This document shows positions 8,694 through 19,036 of a stretch of DNA of 19,036 nucleotides, one piece after another. Source of the stretch: Beroe ovata (lineage: Eukaryota; Ctenophora; Nuda; Beroida; Beroidae); NCBI GenBank assembly GCA_946803715.1, contig CAMPET010000025.1, positions 206,525 to 225,560 of the forward strand, written 5' to 3'. Position 1 is the first letter of the stretch. Each line of letters opens with the position of its first letter. The notes below the pieces were generated by a model. That model saw only the letters and a program-made list of their open reading frames with translations, was not told the origin of the DNA and did no database searches. The position numbers and the translations under genes were made by a program.

Positions 8694-9640
8694 AGCAGCC
8701 GTAGTATCCCATGCTGATGCCATTATCGAAGAGTCAGAAGAGCTTTTATTCGTATCCAGAACTGTTACTTAACGGAACTATCAAATGATTTGTTTTGATG
8801 ATTTATACTTCGTTGTTGATAATGATTGCATTTTTCAAATGGTAATGTTCAGGGCTAATTGTATTCATTTTGATTATTTTGTTATTGGATCAAATGATGT
8901 GTGTTATCGAAACATTGTTTTTCTTTGTATTGACAATTCATAGTTTCTGAATCTCGCGAAAAGTGGAGTTTTATCCAATATTGAGCTGGGCGTGAGGCGC
9001 GCGGCGCGAGATGTACGTCCACTGTTTCTAAGTTTGTCATCAAAATGTTTTCGCGCGTCCCAAAACATGCAGCTGCTTCAACTAAAACCGAAACAACCAT
9101 CGGTTGAGTGAAACCACAAAAATGATAGTTGAGGGTGAGCCGAAGCCACACTGTGCTAATTCGGAAATCTAAAGAAGTGGAAGACGTACTCTTGCAAATG
9201 TAAGCTTCTTATCTTAGCGTTCAGTAGTGATCTGAGGCATATTTCCTCATTTCAGTGGAAAAGTGTGCTAAACGCCAGGAAAAATCATACCGTTCAAGGA
9301 TATTATGTTTACTCTAAATATAGTGAAATTCGCAATTATTATAGACGGAAGTCCAGATTTTACTTGTCAAGTCTCAACTACATTTACCTAAAAATTGGAA
9401 ATCGGGCTATTGATCACGATTTACTTATGCAGATTCTGACTTTCTGATGTACCTAATGCTATTACCCGATCAGACATATAATTGATGATTGACAAGCTCT
9501 AATGCCGTACCTTTGGCATAAATGATACAGCTAAGTTTGTTATCACGGCATTTACAAGCTACAGTATCTATATCGCAGTATCGCATAATATCCATGCAGC
9601 AGTAATATCAATGTCAATGGTATGTGGAAAAATTCTTTAC
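8694..9640. other. ATG7 3' flank, CpG-rich patch, no recognised gene
   Basis: No canonical AATAAA follows the ATG7 stop within several hundred bases; an ATTAAA overlaps the stop codon itself and is too close to serve. Between about 8952 and 9060 the DNA turns CpG-rich, with TCTCGCGA (8952-8959), GCGCGCGGCGCGAG and TTCGCGCG, unlike the AT-rich surroundings. A 60-codon frame at 9265-9444 follows an acceptor-like tttcag (ends 9255), and a donor-like GTAAGC lies at 9200. The spliced product resembles nothing known and joins short frames, so I do not call a gene. Confidence 0.4.
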
Positions 9641-9658
9641 CTGTGATAGCCAAATATT

Positions 9659-9704
9659 TCCCTGTAGCCAACAGCTATATATCCCTGTAGCCAACAGCTG
9701 ATAT
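9659..9704. repeat. 23-bp tandem duplication
   Basis: The string TCCCTGTAGCCAACAGCT is at 9659-9676 and again at 9682-9699, giving a period of 23 bp. Related pieces (GGCTAACGGCTATTGGCT, reverse orientation) lie near 9782-9799, so the wider 9640-9840 interval may be a small inverted-repeat element, but its ends are not clear. Confidence 0.7.
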
Positions 9705-9849
9705 ATCACATTTTTCGATGTAATTTGGGTTTCAACAATTTAACCAGTGCCAATTTAATGGCAGGCAAATATGTGAAATCCGGCTAACGGCTATTGGCTC
9801 CGGACGTATGCATATCCAAATATCACAACATATCCGGCACCAAATATCC

Positions 9850-12800
9850 GCAATTTTCATTGGCAAATTTCTACCTTTCTTATCATTTGATACACTAAAT
9901 CAGGTCTACTACCACATTGGAATTCCATTATTGGGCTATGTTACACCCATCAAATCCTACTAATTAATTATCTGAGATAACACGCCCATGTGAAGGAATT
10001 TGGGAACCATGCTGCACACACATGTCTCTCACAGATAAGGGTGGGGAAATATGATGCGTATACCGTGTACTCCCCAAATACCAGCTATATCAACTCATTT
10101 TACCTGCTAAAATATGCAACTCCACTTCCTCTCCCACGTGGTAGAAAAGCTATGAGGGATCAGCTATTAATCTACATTTCATGATGTGAAGATTAACCTT
10201 TTTGGAAGTACTCAATTTGCAGAAAACTCAAATTTAGATGTGCCCTAGTCCCACCCAATCCAATTCAAGACGAACTCTCTCTTTAAATAGCCGGCCTTAT
10301 GATCTCGTCCTATATTGGCTGCTAGGCGCACAATTTCAGAGTTTTCACAATGGAAACAATGCTAGGAATGCATCCAAATAGCCGGTTGAGCACCAGTTGC
10401 AGTGGTATGTAGCACATTCCAAACGCGCTCGAGCTAGTATCAGCACAGAAATAACATATGTTTATAGTAGTTGCTGCTTGACAATCAAGTGACACAAAAA
10501 ATTCGAAGCACTGTGCGCGGCAGAGAATTCCGAGTTTGTTCATCGCACATTCAGCGTTTGACGGAACACTTGGCAGTTATGATAGGGCTATATATCGCCC
10601 AATGGGAACAATATTATAGCTGACCGTCCGCTGATTTCCAATTTGTGAATATTTCCTCTCGACTCTCCAAGCCGTCCATTGGATAAAGCGGCGGTATCAC
10701 GTGACCAGACATTCCAATGATATCCCTGCTTTATACGGGGCTATTCTGTTTACAGATAATTTCACAACTTTTCAACATTCGCTGCCAGCTGGCAAACCAA
10801 TGTAAAGACCTGGGCTATCATGTGACGAATTCCAATACCTTGTCGTACAGCTGATTCCCGGTATGATATTTGCCCGTGGTTTGATAAAGACGTGTTAAAT
10901 GGCGGAGAGGTGAAATTTAAATACCGCACAATAAAGAAAGAGAGATTTGATAATTGGTAAACAGGATGGGACCTCTAATCACGTTGGTGATATTCATACA
11001 TGCAGTCAGGAGTAATTGTTATTTCCGGTTTTCTCACCTATTGTTCTGGGGGTGATTCCAGGGGGTTGTTTTGGCAGAGAGCCAACCCCGTGAGACCATT
11101 ACGGATGATTACTTCACTAAATGCACCACATAGCTTTTCATATGCATATCTTTCATGATCGTCACTCAATTTGACCGTTTTGATCGCATTATTAAGTGGA
11201 TTTAGGATCGTCGCGCGGTATTTATGGAATTTACACTAATAGCATGTTAAATATTCGGGAAGGAAAACAAACAAAGGGATTCCAGAGAAATATTTGGCTG
11301 GGTCAGGTGATATCCGCGCTTGAGTCATGACAAGGCTCGGGTCCACCAAACACAATATCATGAACATGACGCGTAGCTGGGTTATCATTCATCGACACAA
11401 CTTGATTCAATTTCATCTGGGTGAACTTTCTTCAATTCCAATAATTCCAATCTATTCGACGAAATTCGCTGCGCCACATTTTCAAGACACACTAGGAAGC
11501 TTTATAAAACCTTATTCCAAGTATAAATTTGAGTTTTGCATGCAAATATTAAATACAAAGTAATATTATTACCCTTCGAGAGCATATGTTCATGTGTCTT
11601 ATTAATCAGACCTCTTGGCTGTATAGATTATGTAATTCAAAGATTTGTGTCCTTCTAGAAGGCGCTAGAATCCAATATTTGTACAACAATTATAGGAGTG
11701 CTTATGAAAAGTCTACCTCACATCATACTCGAACTGGTTTATTTTTCGTCTTCATGGAACTCACATCTCGCGACTGTGGGAAGGGAGAACTTAGTGAAGT
11801 CTGTGAAAAACATAGCAATCTCTCGCGGTACATTCCAATCTCACGTATAGTTAATACTGGGCTCTCTGTGTGACATGTCAGTTTGTACGAACATAAAACA
11901 GAAATCATTCCTGGCCGATATGGAGCTGTTGGTAGCAACATTTCGGTCGCACATTCTTGCGAAAATATCGGAGAAACATCGAAATTCCTTCATAATACAG
12001 GGCTCATGCTGGCTGGTCTAAATCCCACTACTATAGTACTACCAAGAGCATTCCGACGTTTTTACTACCCACGCCTTCCGGCATGTAGTTGGGATTGGAA
12101 TTTGACCGCATTCTTCTCAGTTTAACGTACGTGTGTCTGAGATACGTAGTGTTTGACCCTGCAAACCAATTCAGACACCAACCCAATTTGCCACTGCATT
12201 TGCAGGCATGCGAAGAATGTACCACTTGCTAAAACACTCCAAAATATTTGGGAATTCTAGTGCAGGTTTTATAGTATGCCGAGGATACTTACCCTGTGCT
12301 GAGTAGCTGCGCGTCAGCAGGAGTTTCCTTTTTATAAAATGTTATGAAAATTTACGATATTCTCATTCTGGAACCCTTCTACTCAATGGGAAATATTTAA
12401 TGCATACTCAAAGAACTTAATAGAGCTTAAAAAATCTTGAATTTTCAATAGATAGGTAGGTATTTAGTGCATTTGAAAAATTCTTCGGAAACAATAACCA
12501 TGAAAATTGAAAATATCTTGGAATGTAATCATGTCTTTAAATGGGGCGTGGTGCTGCGTTATTCTTTCACATAATAAATCTTTATAATCAGCTGTTTTGG
12601 AATTATTAACCACACAAGTGAAAAATTTGTGATATGAGAAGCATGTTTTTCAACATAACTCCTCCGTTTAATTCAGTTGAAACAAACTCTAGCCGATATT
12701 ATACACATTTTTAACAAACTATTCATTTGTGTGGTGAGCGTGTGAATGAAAGCATGTTCTTTTTTCACGAGTTTAAAATTAAACAATGTTTTAAAACTAC

Positions 12801-12900
12801 GTCGTGAGAAATTCTATATTTATCCGTTCATATGCAGCAGCTAAATTCACTTCATCACAGACTAACATGTGTTCCACTATTAAAAATAATGACGTCGGAA
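9850..12900. other. Non-coding interval, AT-leaning
   Basis: I find no exon with recognisable protein content. The longest open frames (up to about 95 codons, 11586-11873) have no family resemblance and no supporting splice structure. E-boxes CACGTG occur at 10135-10140 and 10698-10703. A near-palindrome GGGCTATATATCGCCC lies near 10586. I see no RNA gene. Confidence 0.5.
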
Positions 12901-12949
12901 ACATTCAATTGACAGCTTGCTGACATCAGCTAGTCGGAGAGGGAAGATA

Positions 12950-13278
12950 TGTCACATTTTCACATGACACTGTCACAGGCAGGGTCACAATATGATGGAC
13001 ATAAGATGCTGCAAGAGTCAGTCTGGCCGCAAATGCTAAGTGCTAACAATCCTGAATAGTGAATACAGTGACGTCACACGTGTCAAAAACACACGTGTCC
13101 GGTTCATGGAATAATGTGTCATGGCTTGAGCTACAGCTGATGCCTGTCTCACATACTGTCATAGTATGTTCATATTTCGTCATGTCGCGCTGTCACTCGT
13201 CGTATGACACGTAGCAGCATCTTCACCTATGACACATACTGGTGTTCTGGTCACGTGATCGGTAGATTCTATATATAG
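12950..13278. promoter_or_regulatory. Dense TGACA/TGTCA, CRE and E-box cluster with TATA box
   Basis: TGACAC/TGTCA-type motifs recur about ten times in both orientations from 12950 to 13235. There is a full CRE palindrome TGACGTCA (13069-13076), two ACACGTGT palindromes (13076-13083 and 13091-13098), an E-box in GGTCACGTGATC (CACGTG at 13252-13257) and then a TATATATAG (13270-13278). The order distal motifs, E-box, TATA would suit a core promoter reading rightward. I find no clear coding exon downstream, so the target, if any, is unknown. A non-coding transcript or a remote enhancer are alternatives. Confidence 0.35.
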
Positions 13279-13298
13279 ATGCCTGTCGGGAAGGTTGG

Positions 13299-13344
13299 TA
13301 TATGTTTATTGCTAGAAACATATATATCACACCGCTATGGTGTG
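13299..13344 (+). other. Two consecutive hairpins downstream of a TATA-like box
   Basis: Hairpin one pairs TATATGTTT (13299-13307) with AAACATATA (13316-13324) around an 8-base loop. Hairpin two pairs CACACC (13328-13333) with GGTGTG (13339-13344) around GCTAT. Both arms are perfect. They begin about 20 bases after TATATATAG, roughly where a transcript from that box would start. Confidence 0.4.
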
Positions 13345-13349
13345 AATGA

Positions 13350-14785
13350 CCTGTCGTGATGTGGACGTGAACACGACCAAATGTACGGGCGAGCAGACCC
13401 AATTTTTCTGTATAACCTGGTTATGATATATTTCCTATTGCAGTTCTAGGAGAGAGTACTTTAATTGACTAATTACCGTTTCCTAATAGGTGTGATGTGA
13501 GGTCAGCGTAAGAGCTTTAGACAGGCACACAATTTGATAGGTACAAGGAGTGATTGTGAATAGTAATGCACAATGAGTGACGGGGTATTGATCTCAGCCA
13601 GCTTGTGCTAGGCTGAATTCAAGACCCCATCATATTTCATGGTACAAGGAAGGTGGTGACCAGCGCTTGTCCCATTTGAGCTCGGAGCTCTGAACAACCT
13701 GGAATGATCTGGATCAACATTTTGAAAATCGCACTTTTTCTCAACTACCGGCGCGTGGATGAAATTCCAGAAACCTGAAGGTCCGTGGCACATTCCAGCA
13801 AACGTCATTGACCGAAGGATAACTAGATTACTACCTCTGTGTGTGTGTGTGTGTGTGTGTGTGCGGCGTCCATCACACTACCACACACTTTTCACATTCT
13901 GGGGACGATTACAGTGGCACGCATACACATCTGATTATCCGAATGAATCCTCCTCACGAAGGTTAAGTGTGAATTCTCGTGTCCCCTTCTCCCCCTCTCC
14001 TCCTGTCACATAGGCAATCATTTCATTATCACACATGAGTGATTATACTGTAGGACGGTGAGCTGTGCGGACCAAACTTTGGTAATCCACGGGGCCCTGA
14101 ATATGAAATCGCCCAAAATAGCGCCCACCACCACTACAGTATCAGTACGATACAGCAGGTCTGATGTTTTCCTGTGGTAGGATGCAGAGGAATCTGGTGA
14201 ATTGCATTCCTGAGACGGCTACTCAAGTTGTGAAAAACACATGGATTGGATGATCAAGACGTTGTCTCTGTTACAGTAGGGATGAAATGTGCCACAGTGG
14301 ACAGAAATAGCCCAAATACATGGTGACCATGCTGTAGCTGGTATCTTGTGTAAACAGAATGGTCACCGCTAAGATAAACATCCAATCACCTTGTGTAGGA
14401 TCCAACTGGCACAAATATCTCAATTGTGACATCTGATCATTGATATGGAGATCACACACAATGATAGTATAGAATAAAGAGCCATGAAGTATGGAAACCC
14501 TTGGAGTCACTGTGTCAGACACACTTGCACAATTAGGTGTCATCGATTATGTTTTTTTTTTCAGCGTAGGTATTATGCTATCGTAATAGGAGAAATTCAA
14601 AAGTTATTTGTGGTTGGAACGAATAACTATATAAAAACTTTCCGATAATTTCAATGCTCATTTATTGAATTACAGTTTTTCTCTGTCATAAATAGCAGTA
14701 ATATTTCCTCATGAAATGCCTACTGTGCCCCAGATGCAGCAGTTATACGGGAAAAATAGTTTCCATGGTATGAAAATTGGGTGCC
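13350..14785. other. Non-coding interval with TG microsatellite
   Basis: No recognisable gene. A minus-strand frame of 66 codons (13608-13808) is more GC-rich than its surroundings, but I recognise no family and see no splice support. A TG repeat lies at 13838-13863. The rest appears to be unique, featureless sequence. Confidence 0.5.
13838..13863. repeat. TG microsatellite
   Basis: Thirteen uninterrupted TG dinucleotides by reading. Likely length-polymorphic. Confidence 0.95.
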
Positions 14786-14790
14786 CCATG

Positions 14791-14975
14791 AAGTTAGTTA
14801 GAATTAAGTTAGTTAGATTGACGTTAGTTAGAATGAAGTTAGTTAGAATGAAGTCAGAATGAAGTTAGTTAGAATGAAGTTAGTTAGAATGAAGTTAGTT
14901 AGAATTAAGTTAGTTAGAATTATGTTAGTTAGAATTAAGTTAGTTAGAATTAAGTTAGTTAGAATTAAGTAGAAT
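14791..14975. repeat. 15-bp minisatellite, about 12 copies
   Basis: The unit AAGTTAGTTAGAATT (variants ending in ATG or with GACG/TATG at the junction) is repeated head to tail for about 185 bp. Two units are shortened: one reads AAGTCAGAATG and the last AAGTAGAAT, each lacking part of the TTAGTTAG core. The period is a multiple of three, but frames contain TAG or TTAG stops, so it is not coding. Confidence 0.95.
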
Positions 14976-14979
14976 CATG

Positions 14980-15955
14980 TTCTTCAATACGGATCGTTCA
15001 CCGTGACACATGAATGAGGAGTCGATTGCGGTATTGTGAAAGCGTGACTCAGAATAGAAACTCCAGAATTCCAGCAGAGAGCGTGTTTTCACTCTCAATC
15101 TACCGGAAATATTTTAAATTAATTCAATGAGAGGAATTTCAGGAAATTAACTGCTAAAACTGTGAAATATAAGCGAAAGTCGGAGTTTCTGTGAGAAAAA
15201 CACTCTCATGAGAGTCGCAGAATGGGTGAGATTGGTATTCCGCCCTTTATGTTATAGTGAAAAATTCCTCCCTCTCAAACCTTTCATATGGGATGAAAAA
15301 TCAATTAGAATGCCCAAATTTTGATTTAATTTCTGTTGACAACGTATTCTACGGGCTTTTATTAATGGACACGAATATGTAGATGTCTGGCATCCAATAC
15401 AACGCAGTATTTTATGAATGCATCACATATTTTTCCTAACCTACGTCCTACACAGTAGGTACCCAAGTAATATAACAAGTGTTTTTCGCAGTGAAATGTT
15501 GAATGAATACAGTAACACCTCCTCCCGTTATTTCAGAAACTCAGAGTTCTGATTCCTGTATTGCTTCATGTGTACTGTTTTCGACCACACGTCTACTGAT
15601 CATAAGATTTCATGAAATGTTCACACGGTACAATTCCTAGGAATTCTATGCTTCCTTCACTTGAAGATCACGATTCACGTGACAAGTCATGTGACAGTAA
15701 CTGTCACAAGGACAGCATAATCACTACCTCTTCTAGGACCAGTCAAATTATACCCTGATTGTTTTCATTATTAAACAGCCTCTTATACTCGCCTAAATTA
15801 GTCGCTTGCCCTCAGAAATAACAGCTTAACTCCAGCAGTATGAGAAAAGTGGGGATGTCGGAGATCGTCCAATGGCATCATGTGAGAAAGTTAGCATTAT
15901 ATTTCACCGTACAGTATTGGTCGGATAGATCGCAGCAAGAACTACCACTTCTGAT
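14980..15955. other. Non-coding interval
   Basis: AT-leaning sequence with no recognisable exon or RNA gene. The E-box and inverted TGACAG pair near 15676-15708 are annotated separately. Confidence 0.5.
15676..15708. promoter_or_regulatory. E-box plus inverted TGACAG/CTGTCA pair
   Basis: CACGTG (15676-15681) is followed by a palindrome, TGTGACAGT-A-ACTGTCACA (15690-15708), with 9-base arms around a single A. TGACAG is the core site for TALE homeodomain factors of the MEIS/TGIF type, which can bind inverted pairs. The same motif mix appears at 12950-13260. Function is inferred from motifs only. Confidence 0.35.
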
Positions 15956-15958
15956 ACA

Positions 15959-16010
15959 GAATGGGAGACTGGGAATAGGAGACTGGGAATGGGAGACTGG
16001 GAATGGGAGG
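15959..16010. repeat. 14-bp minisatellite, 3-4 copies
   Basis: The unit GGGAGACTGGGAAT is repeated head to tail, with one A/G variant (AATAGGAGACTGGG) and a truncated last unit. Confidence 0.9.
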
Positions 16011-16115
16011 TTCATATTGTGTGGCTACACGGTCAACTATGTTAGCCTCGGAGTCATCATACTTGAGACATACACGTTGACGTAATTTCGTACAGTAAAC
16101 AATTATGTTCAAGTA

Positions 16116-16117
<2 letters not shown>

Positions 16118-16151
<34 letters not shown>
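16118..16151. repeat. CA microsatellite ending at an N
   Basis: An uninterrupted CA run of about 34 bp is followed immediately by N at 16152, so its true length is uncertain in this assembly. Confidence 0.95.
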
Positions 16152-16693
16152 NTCGCATAATGACCTATGCCTGATTTTATGTGTAAAATTGGAGTGTATT
16201 TTCGCACGTTTTATCCCTTTCCTGCGTGTTCTTTGCGTCCTCACTTGAACTATTCTTGTCGGTATGCTTTAAAAATTGTATCATGAAGACCGGCAATCTC
16301 TCCTCTTCATGGTGGTGACAATTTCGTTGTATACAAGTAGATTGTCCATGCACAGACCTCCTTTACACTCTGGGACCTGTTGAGTCCGGTCGCGCGCGCG
16401 TGCTGGCGAGTCCATTGGCGTGAGGTGGGTTGGCCAAGCAAAAATAACGTCAAGAAAAAAGTGGTGTTAGGAGATTACAGAGGAAGGTGCCATGACAAAA
16501 AAGCCGGATACTCTCATTGACCGTGTTAAGTGAGAGTAATGTCAAAAGGTTTGTACATACCGACGGATGGATCGTGTCCATCTCTGAGTTCTCTCCTTTG
16601 ATATCGAAGCGTACACTTGAGTAGTATAACGTATCTCTCAGGCCGAAAGTACTTGCATGTCTTGCTGTTGTCACATTCCCGCACCCACGAATC

Positions 16694-16735
16694 GTGTGTG
16701 TGTGTGTGTGTGCGTGTGTTTGTGTGTCTGTGAGA
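16694..16735. repeat. Interrupted TG microsatellite
   Basis: TG dinucleotides broken by single changes (TGCG, GTTTG, GTCTG). The interruptions suggest an older, decaying repeat. Confidence 0.9.
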
Positions 16736-18099
16736 TTGTGTGCTCGTGTGCTTCAGTCTGTGTAAATGTTTCTGAAGCCACGGATATATCATTGATAAGC
16801 AATAAAACTCACGCAAGCATAATAAATATAAAGGTACCAGCAAAACATAAACTGACGGCCGCATACGCTGTCTACCCATACATCATCAAACAACTACTGC
16901 TGATGGGTCTCGTGAGTGTGTTTAGCTAATGATGACCTAACAAGTCCGGGTGTTTTGACTGAGTGTTTCCTTAACAGTGTGATGATCATATTATTCTGTA
17001 AAGTAATACCTTCTCTGACTTGTAGCCAGATGTTTGTTGCAATCGACGGAAACAACCCAATAAATCTACCGCATGTTTATTTAACAATATATGAGTCGAT
17101 TACAATAAGTAACTCATAGTTTAGCTTAATGAGAGAGGGCTAAGATAAACAATTTGCCGCGGCAGCAAAATTAATAACAGCTGACCGAGGGGTGAGGAAA
17201 GACAGTCGATACAATTAATTAAACTGGGTTCAGTAAATAGATTATTCACACGGAAAATTGGACCAATATTGTACGTCCTCACTGATGACCCATGGCTATA
17301 ACCTTCATATTATGGAGTTACCAAGGAATTTTCACTTACAAGTGGCGAAACTCGCAGGCGCTCCAGCATCTTCCATCTACAAAAAAAATCCGTGAAGCTT
17401 CCCCTATAAAGCTCTGTAACTTTCTGGGTTTTTGTTGTCAACCTCATATCATGTTATTCGAGGTTATGCGATGTACAATGTGAGAATGTAACGAAGTCAT
17501 GCATACTTACATATGAGTCCTTGTGTCAATGTACAATGGTTGTCATCATACAAACACAGAAGTACCAACACCACTCAGCGCAGAACACGTGCGAAAAACC
17601 ATGGAAATTCGCGCCTCAGCCCGATTTTGTCATGCGTCATTCCCGTGTTTATATGACTTCGCACCGACACAAGTTCTATTCTGTGTCACAGCAGTCTTTG
17701 TTATATGAATCAAGAAGAAATGAGGTTATTAATCTCATAATAATACACATCAGAATAAATAGCTCTATTCCACTGTAGGCACAGAGTAACTAAATACCTA
17801 AATTGTAATCTTATATGCCATACAGAGAATTTAAAATTCTGTCTATGTAATATTTGTCGTACAATTTTGTCGTTATCATTAACAAACCCCCCCCCCATTG
17901 AGACAGGGTGAGGGAGAAATTGGAGTGCTGAAATTGGAGTGCTGAAATTGGCAGTGCGCATACAGCTGTTATCTAAAGTATGGTAGGAATGTTTGACTAT
18001 ATACCGCCGCGGTACTGCTGTTATAGTAGTAGTACATAGTAGTGTCAGGAATGTTATTAACCCTCTTCACACCTCCTTCATGATATATCCATACATACT

Positions 18100-18140
18100 G
18101 TATGTATAGAATACATACAATACATGTATAGAATACATAC
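18100..18140. repeat. Repeated hairpin, 17-bp unit twice
   Basis: ATGTATAGAATACATAC occurs at 18102-18118 and 18124-18140. The first copy extends to a perfect 8-base stem, GTATGTAT/ATACATAC, with an AGA loop; the second has a 6-base stem with the same loop. Confidence 0.8.
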
Positions 18141-18149
18141 ATAGTATAC

Positions 18150-18659
18150 ATGACCTACACTCGGCGGTACTTGACTGCTGTTCAGTTATGTGTGTGTGAT
18201 GCACGACTCCAAAGAGAACCTGTTTCTCATGCTAGTAATACTGTAATTGGGGAAATGGCGTGTTTCCACACACGCACAGTACACACACACACCATAATTC
18301 GCAACAATTTTTCGAGCATTACATTTGTGCCGTACTTTTGTCTTCGTATTTCCCACCATTCACTATGGAAAAACAATAGATCACAGAAAGTATTCAGTGT
18401 TTTACTCATGGCAACGTGCGATATGAATTATGAGAAAATTCTCATTCGCAGCTATATTGTACGGAGGGGAAAACTCCGCCGTAATTGCTTGCCGAAATTA
18501 TTTTTGCGCCGACACTCACAGGTATCTATTATATGTGGGCAGAAAACTATTTCAACTGTATCAGAACTAGCACACAAATATTTGACAACTTTGCAGCGTA
18601 TTTATCACTATGCTGCCTACAACTATTATAGAATTCATAATATTCCTGGCATTCTTTAG
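18150..18659 (+). CDS. Orphan open reading frame, 169 codons, uncertain
   Basis: An ATG-initiated frame runs for 169 codons to a TAG, the longest uninterrupted ATG-started frame outside the recognised genes. It starts MTYTRRYLTAVQL and has a basic middle (VRRGKLRRNCLPK, LFLRRHSQVS) and an aromatic C-terminus (HYAAYNYYRIHNI). It crosses a CA-rich patch near 18266-18291, giving a Thr/His stretch. I see no signal peptide, clear membrane segment, repeat or family motif. By rough reasoning a frame this long is uncommon but not excluded by chance in 19 kb of about 60 percent AT DNA. Confidence 0.2.
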   Translation: MTYTRRYLTAVQLCVCDARLQREPVSHASNTVIGEMACFHTRTVHTHTIIRNNFSSITFVPYFCLRISHHSLWKNNRSQKVFSVLLMATCDMNYEKILIRSYIVRRGKLRRNCLPKLFLRRHSQVSIICGQKTISTVSELAHKYLTTLQRIYHYAAYNYYRIHNIPGIL

Positions 18660-18990
18660 CAAATAACTGGAATAGTTTGGTATTGCACTTTCCACATCTT
18701 TTCTAGAGAGTTGATAATACGGGCATAAGTCCGTTTGCCACTTTAGCCGATAATACCTACTATGATAACCGGACTTTGTAGCCGTGTCGGCGTGATTAAG
18801 ACCAATAAAGCGTAGGGTCTGGCGTGATACCAGCTTGGGAGTCACATAATGTGGCGTGACTTTTGACTGGGAGAAGAAAGCAGTGATATGATTTGGAATG
18901 AGTTACTTTTGGGCGTCCACAAAATGTTGCTTGGTTAACCGATAAAAACACCACGTGTATGTCATGCGATCTTTTAAGAAGACAAAATGT
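18660..18990. other. Non-coding interval
   Basis: I see nothing that supports a gene or structured RNA between the orphan frame and the terminal microsatellite. Confidence 0.5.
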
Positions 18991-19036
18991 GGACACACAC
19001 ATACACACATACAAAGTACACACACACATACACACA
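18991..19036. repeat. CA/CATA microsatellite at window end
   Basis: Interrupted CA repeat with ATA insertions, running off the right edge. Open frames across it are simple-sequence artefacts. Confidence 0.9.

Larger units (their letters stand above)
16160..18145. other. Non-coding interval with simple repeats
   Basis: No recognisable gene. It includes an alternating CG run near 16391, an interrupted TG repeat (16694-16735), a 10-bp palindrome TGCCGCGGCA (17155-17164) and a nine-base C run (17887-17895). Open frames over the TG repeat are simple-sequence artefacts. Two overlapping frames at 17521-17778 have no family resemblance. Confidence 0.5.

Noticed and set aside
9122-9447. Two-exon mini gene using donor 9200 and acceptor 9255
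   Set aside because: Splice signals look fair, but all joined frames are short or hit stops, the intron would be only 56 nt and no product is recognisable.
13608-13808. 66-codon minus-strand ORF
   Set aside because: No domain, no splice support, and a length expected by chance.
16526-16929. ORFs across the TG/CA repeat, on both strands
   Set aside because: Cys-Val or Thr-His runs come from the microsatellite; the rest has no coding character.
18796-19035. 79-codon minus-strand ORF at the right edge
   Set aside because: Its start is microsatellite-derived MCMCVC sequence with no recognisable continuation.
1-19036. CRISPR array, operon, tRNA or rRNA
   Set aside because: The minisatellites have no unique spacers, the genes are spliced eukaryotic genes, and I saw no convincing B-box or rRNA-like sequence.

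Overview
This is animal nuclear DNA. It has spliced genes with GT..AG introns, mostly short ones (many 86-125 bp), a metazoan-type ATG7, a C2H2 zinc-finger gene, CA/TG microsatellites and long AT-leaning non-coding stretches. The protein features and compact introns suggest an early-branching or other marine invertebrate such as a sponge or cnidarian. That is inference; nothing here fixes the species. Two single N bases (1446 and 16152) sit next to simple-sequence runs and are probably assembly ambiguities.

Left part (1-3900). A C2H2 zinc-finger gene reads on the + strand (about 1766-3264, four exons traced, 5' end not found). On the minus strand it is flanked by two homologous copies of a cysteine-rich extracellular module (GCW..., GCR..., QCF, TGC pattern ending in VYEI). 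The copy at 448-687 is complete over 80 residues. The copy at 3584-3839 is broken, its middle replaced by a G-run-rich repeat. A 22-bp perfect palindrome built on TTACGTAA lies in the non-coding DNA upstream of the zinc-finger gene.

Centre (3900-8700). ATG7, the E1-like enzyme that activates ATG8 and ATG12 in autophagy, is complete. I trace 15 exons from ATG 4329 to TAA 8693, giving 647 residues, with all landmark motifs present (GxGTLG, SNPVRQ, catalytic Cys in [10 protein letters not shown], two CxxC zinc pairs). Intron 7 is unusually long because it carries a 237-bp MITE-like element with 22-bp terminal inverted repeats. Intron 4 is 90 nt, has no in-frame stop and could be retained in frame.

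Right part (8700-19036). I find no gene I can recognise in these 10 kb. It holds a 15-bp-period minisatellite, a smaller 14-bp one, TG/AC microsatellites, short tandem duplications and hairpins, two dense clusters of TGACA/TGTCA, CRE and E-box motifs (about 12950-13345 and 15675-15715) that may be regulatory, and one 169-codon orphan ORF near the right edge.

The genes show no operon-like relationship. ATG7 and the zinc-finger gene are independent same-strand neighbours. The new observations most worth follow-up are the paired minus-strand modules, the element inside ATG7 intron 7, the ATG7 intron-4 ambiguity and the palindromic non-coding clusters.
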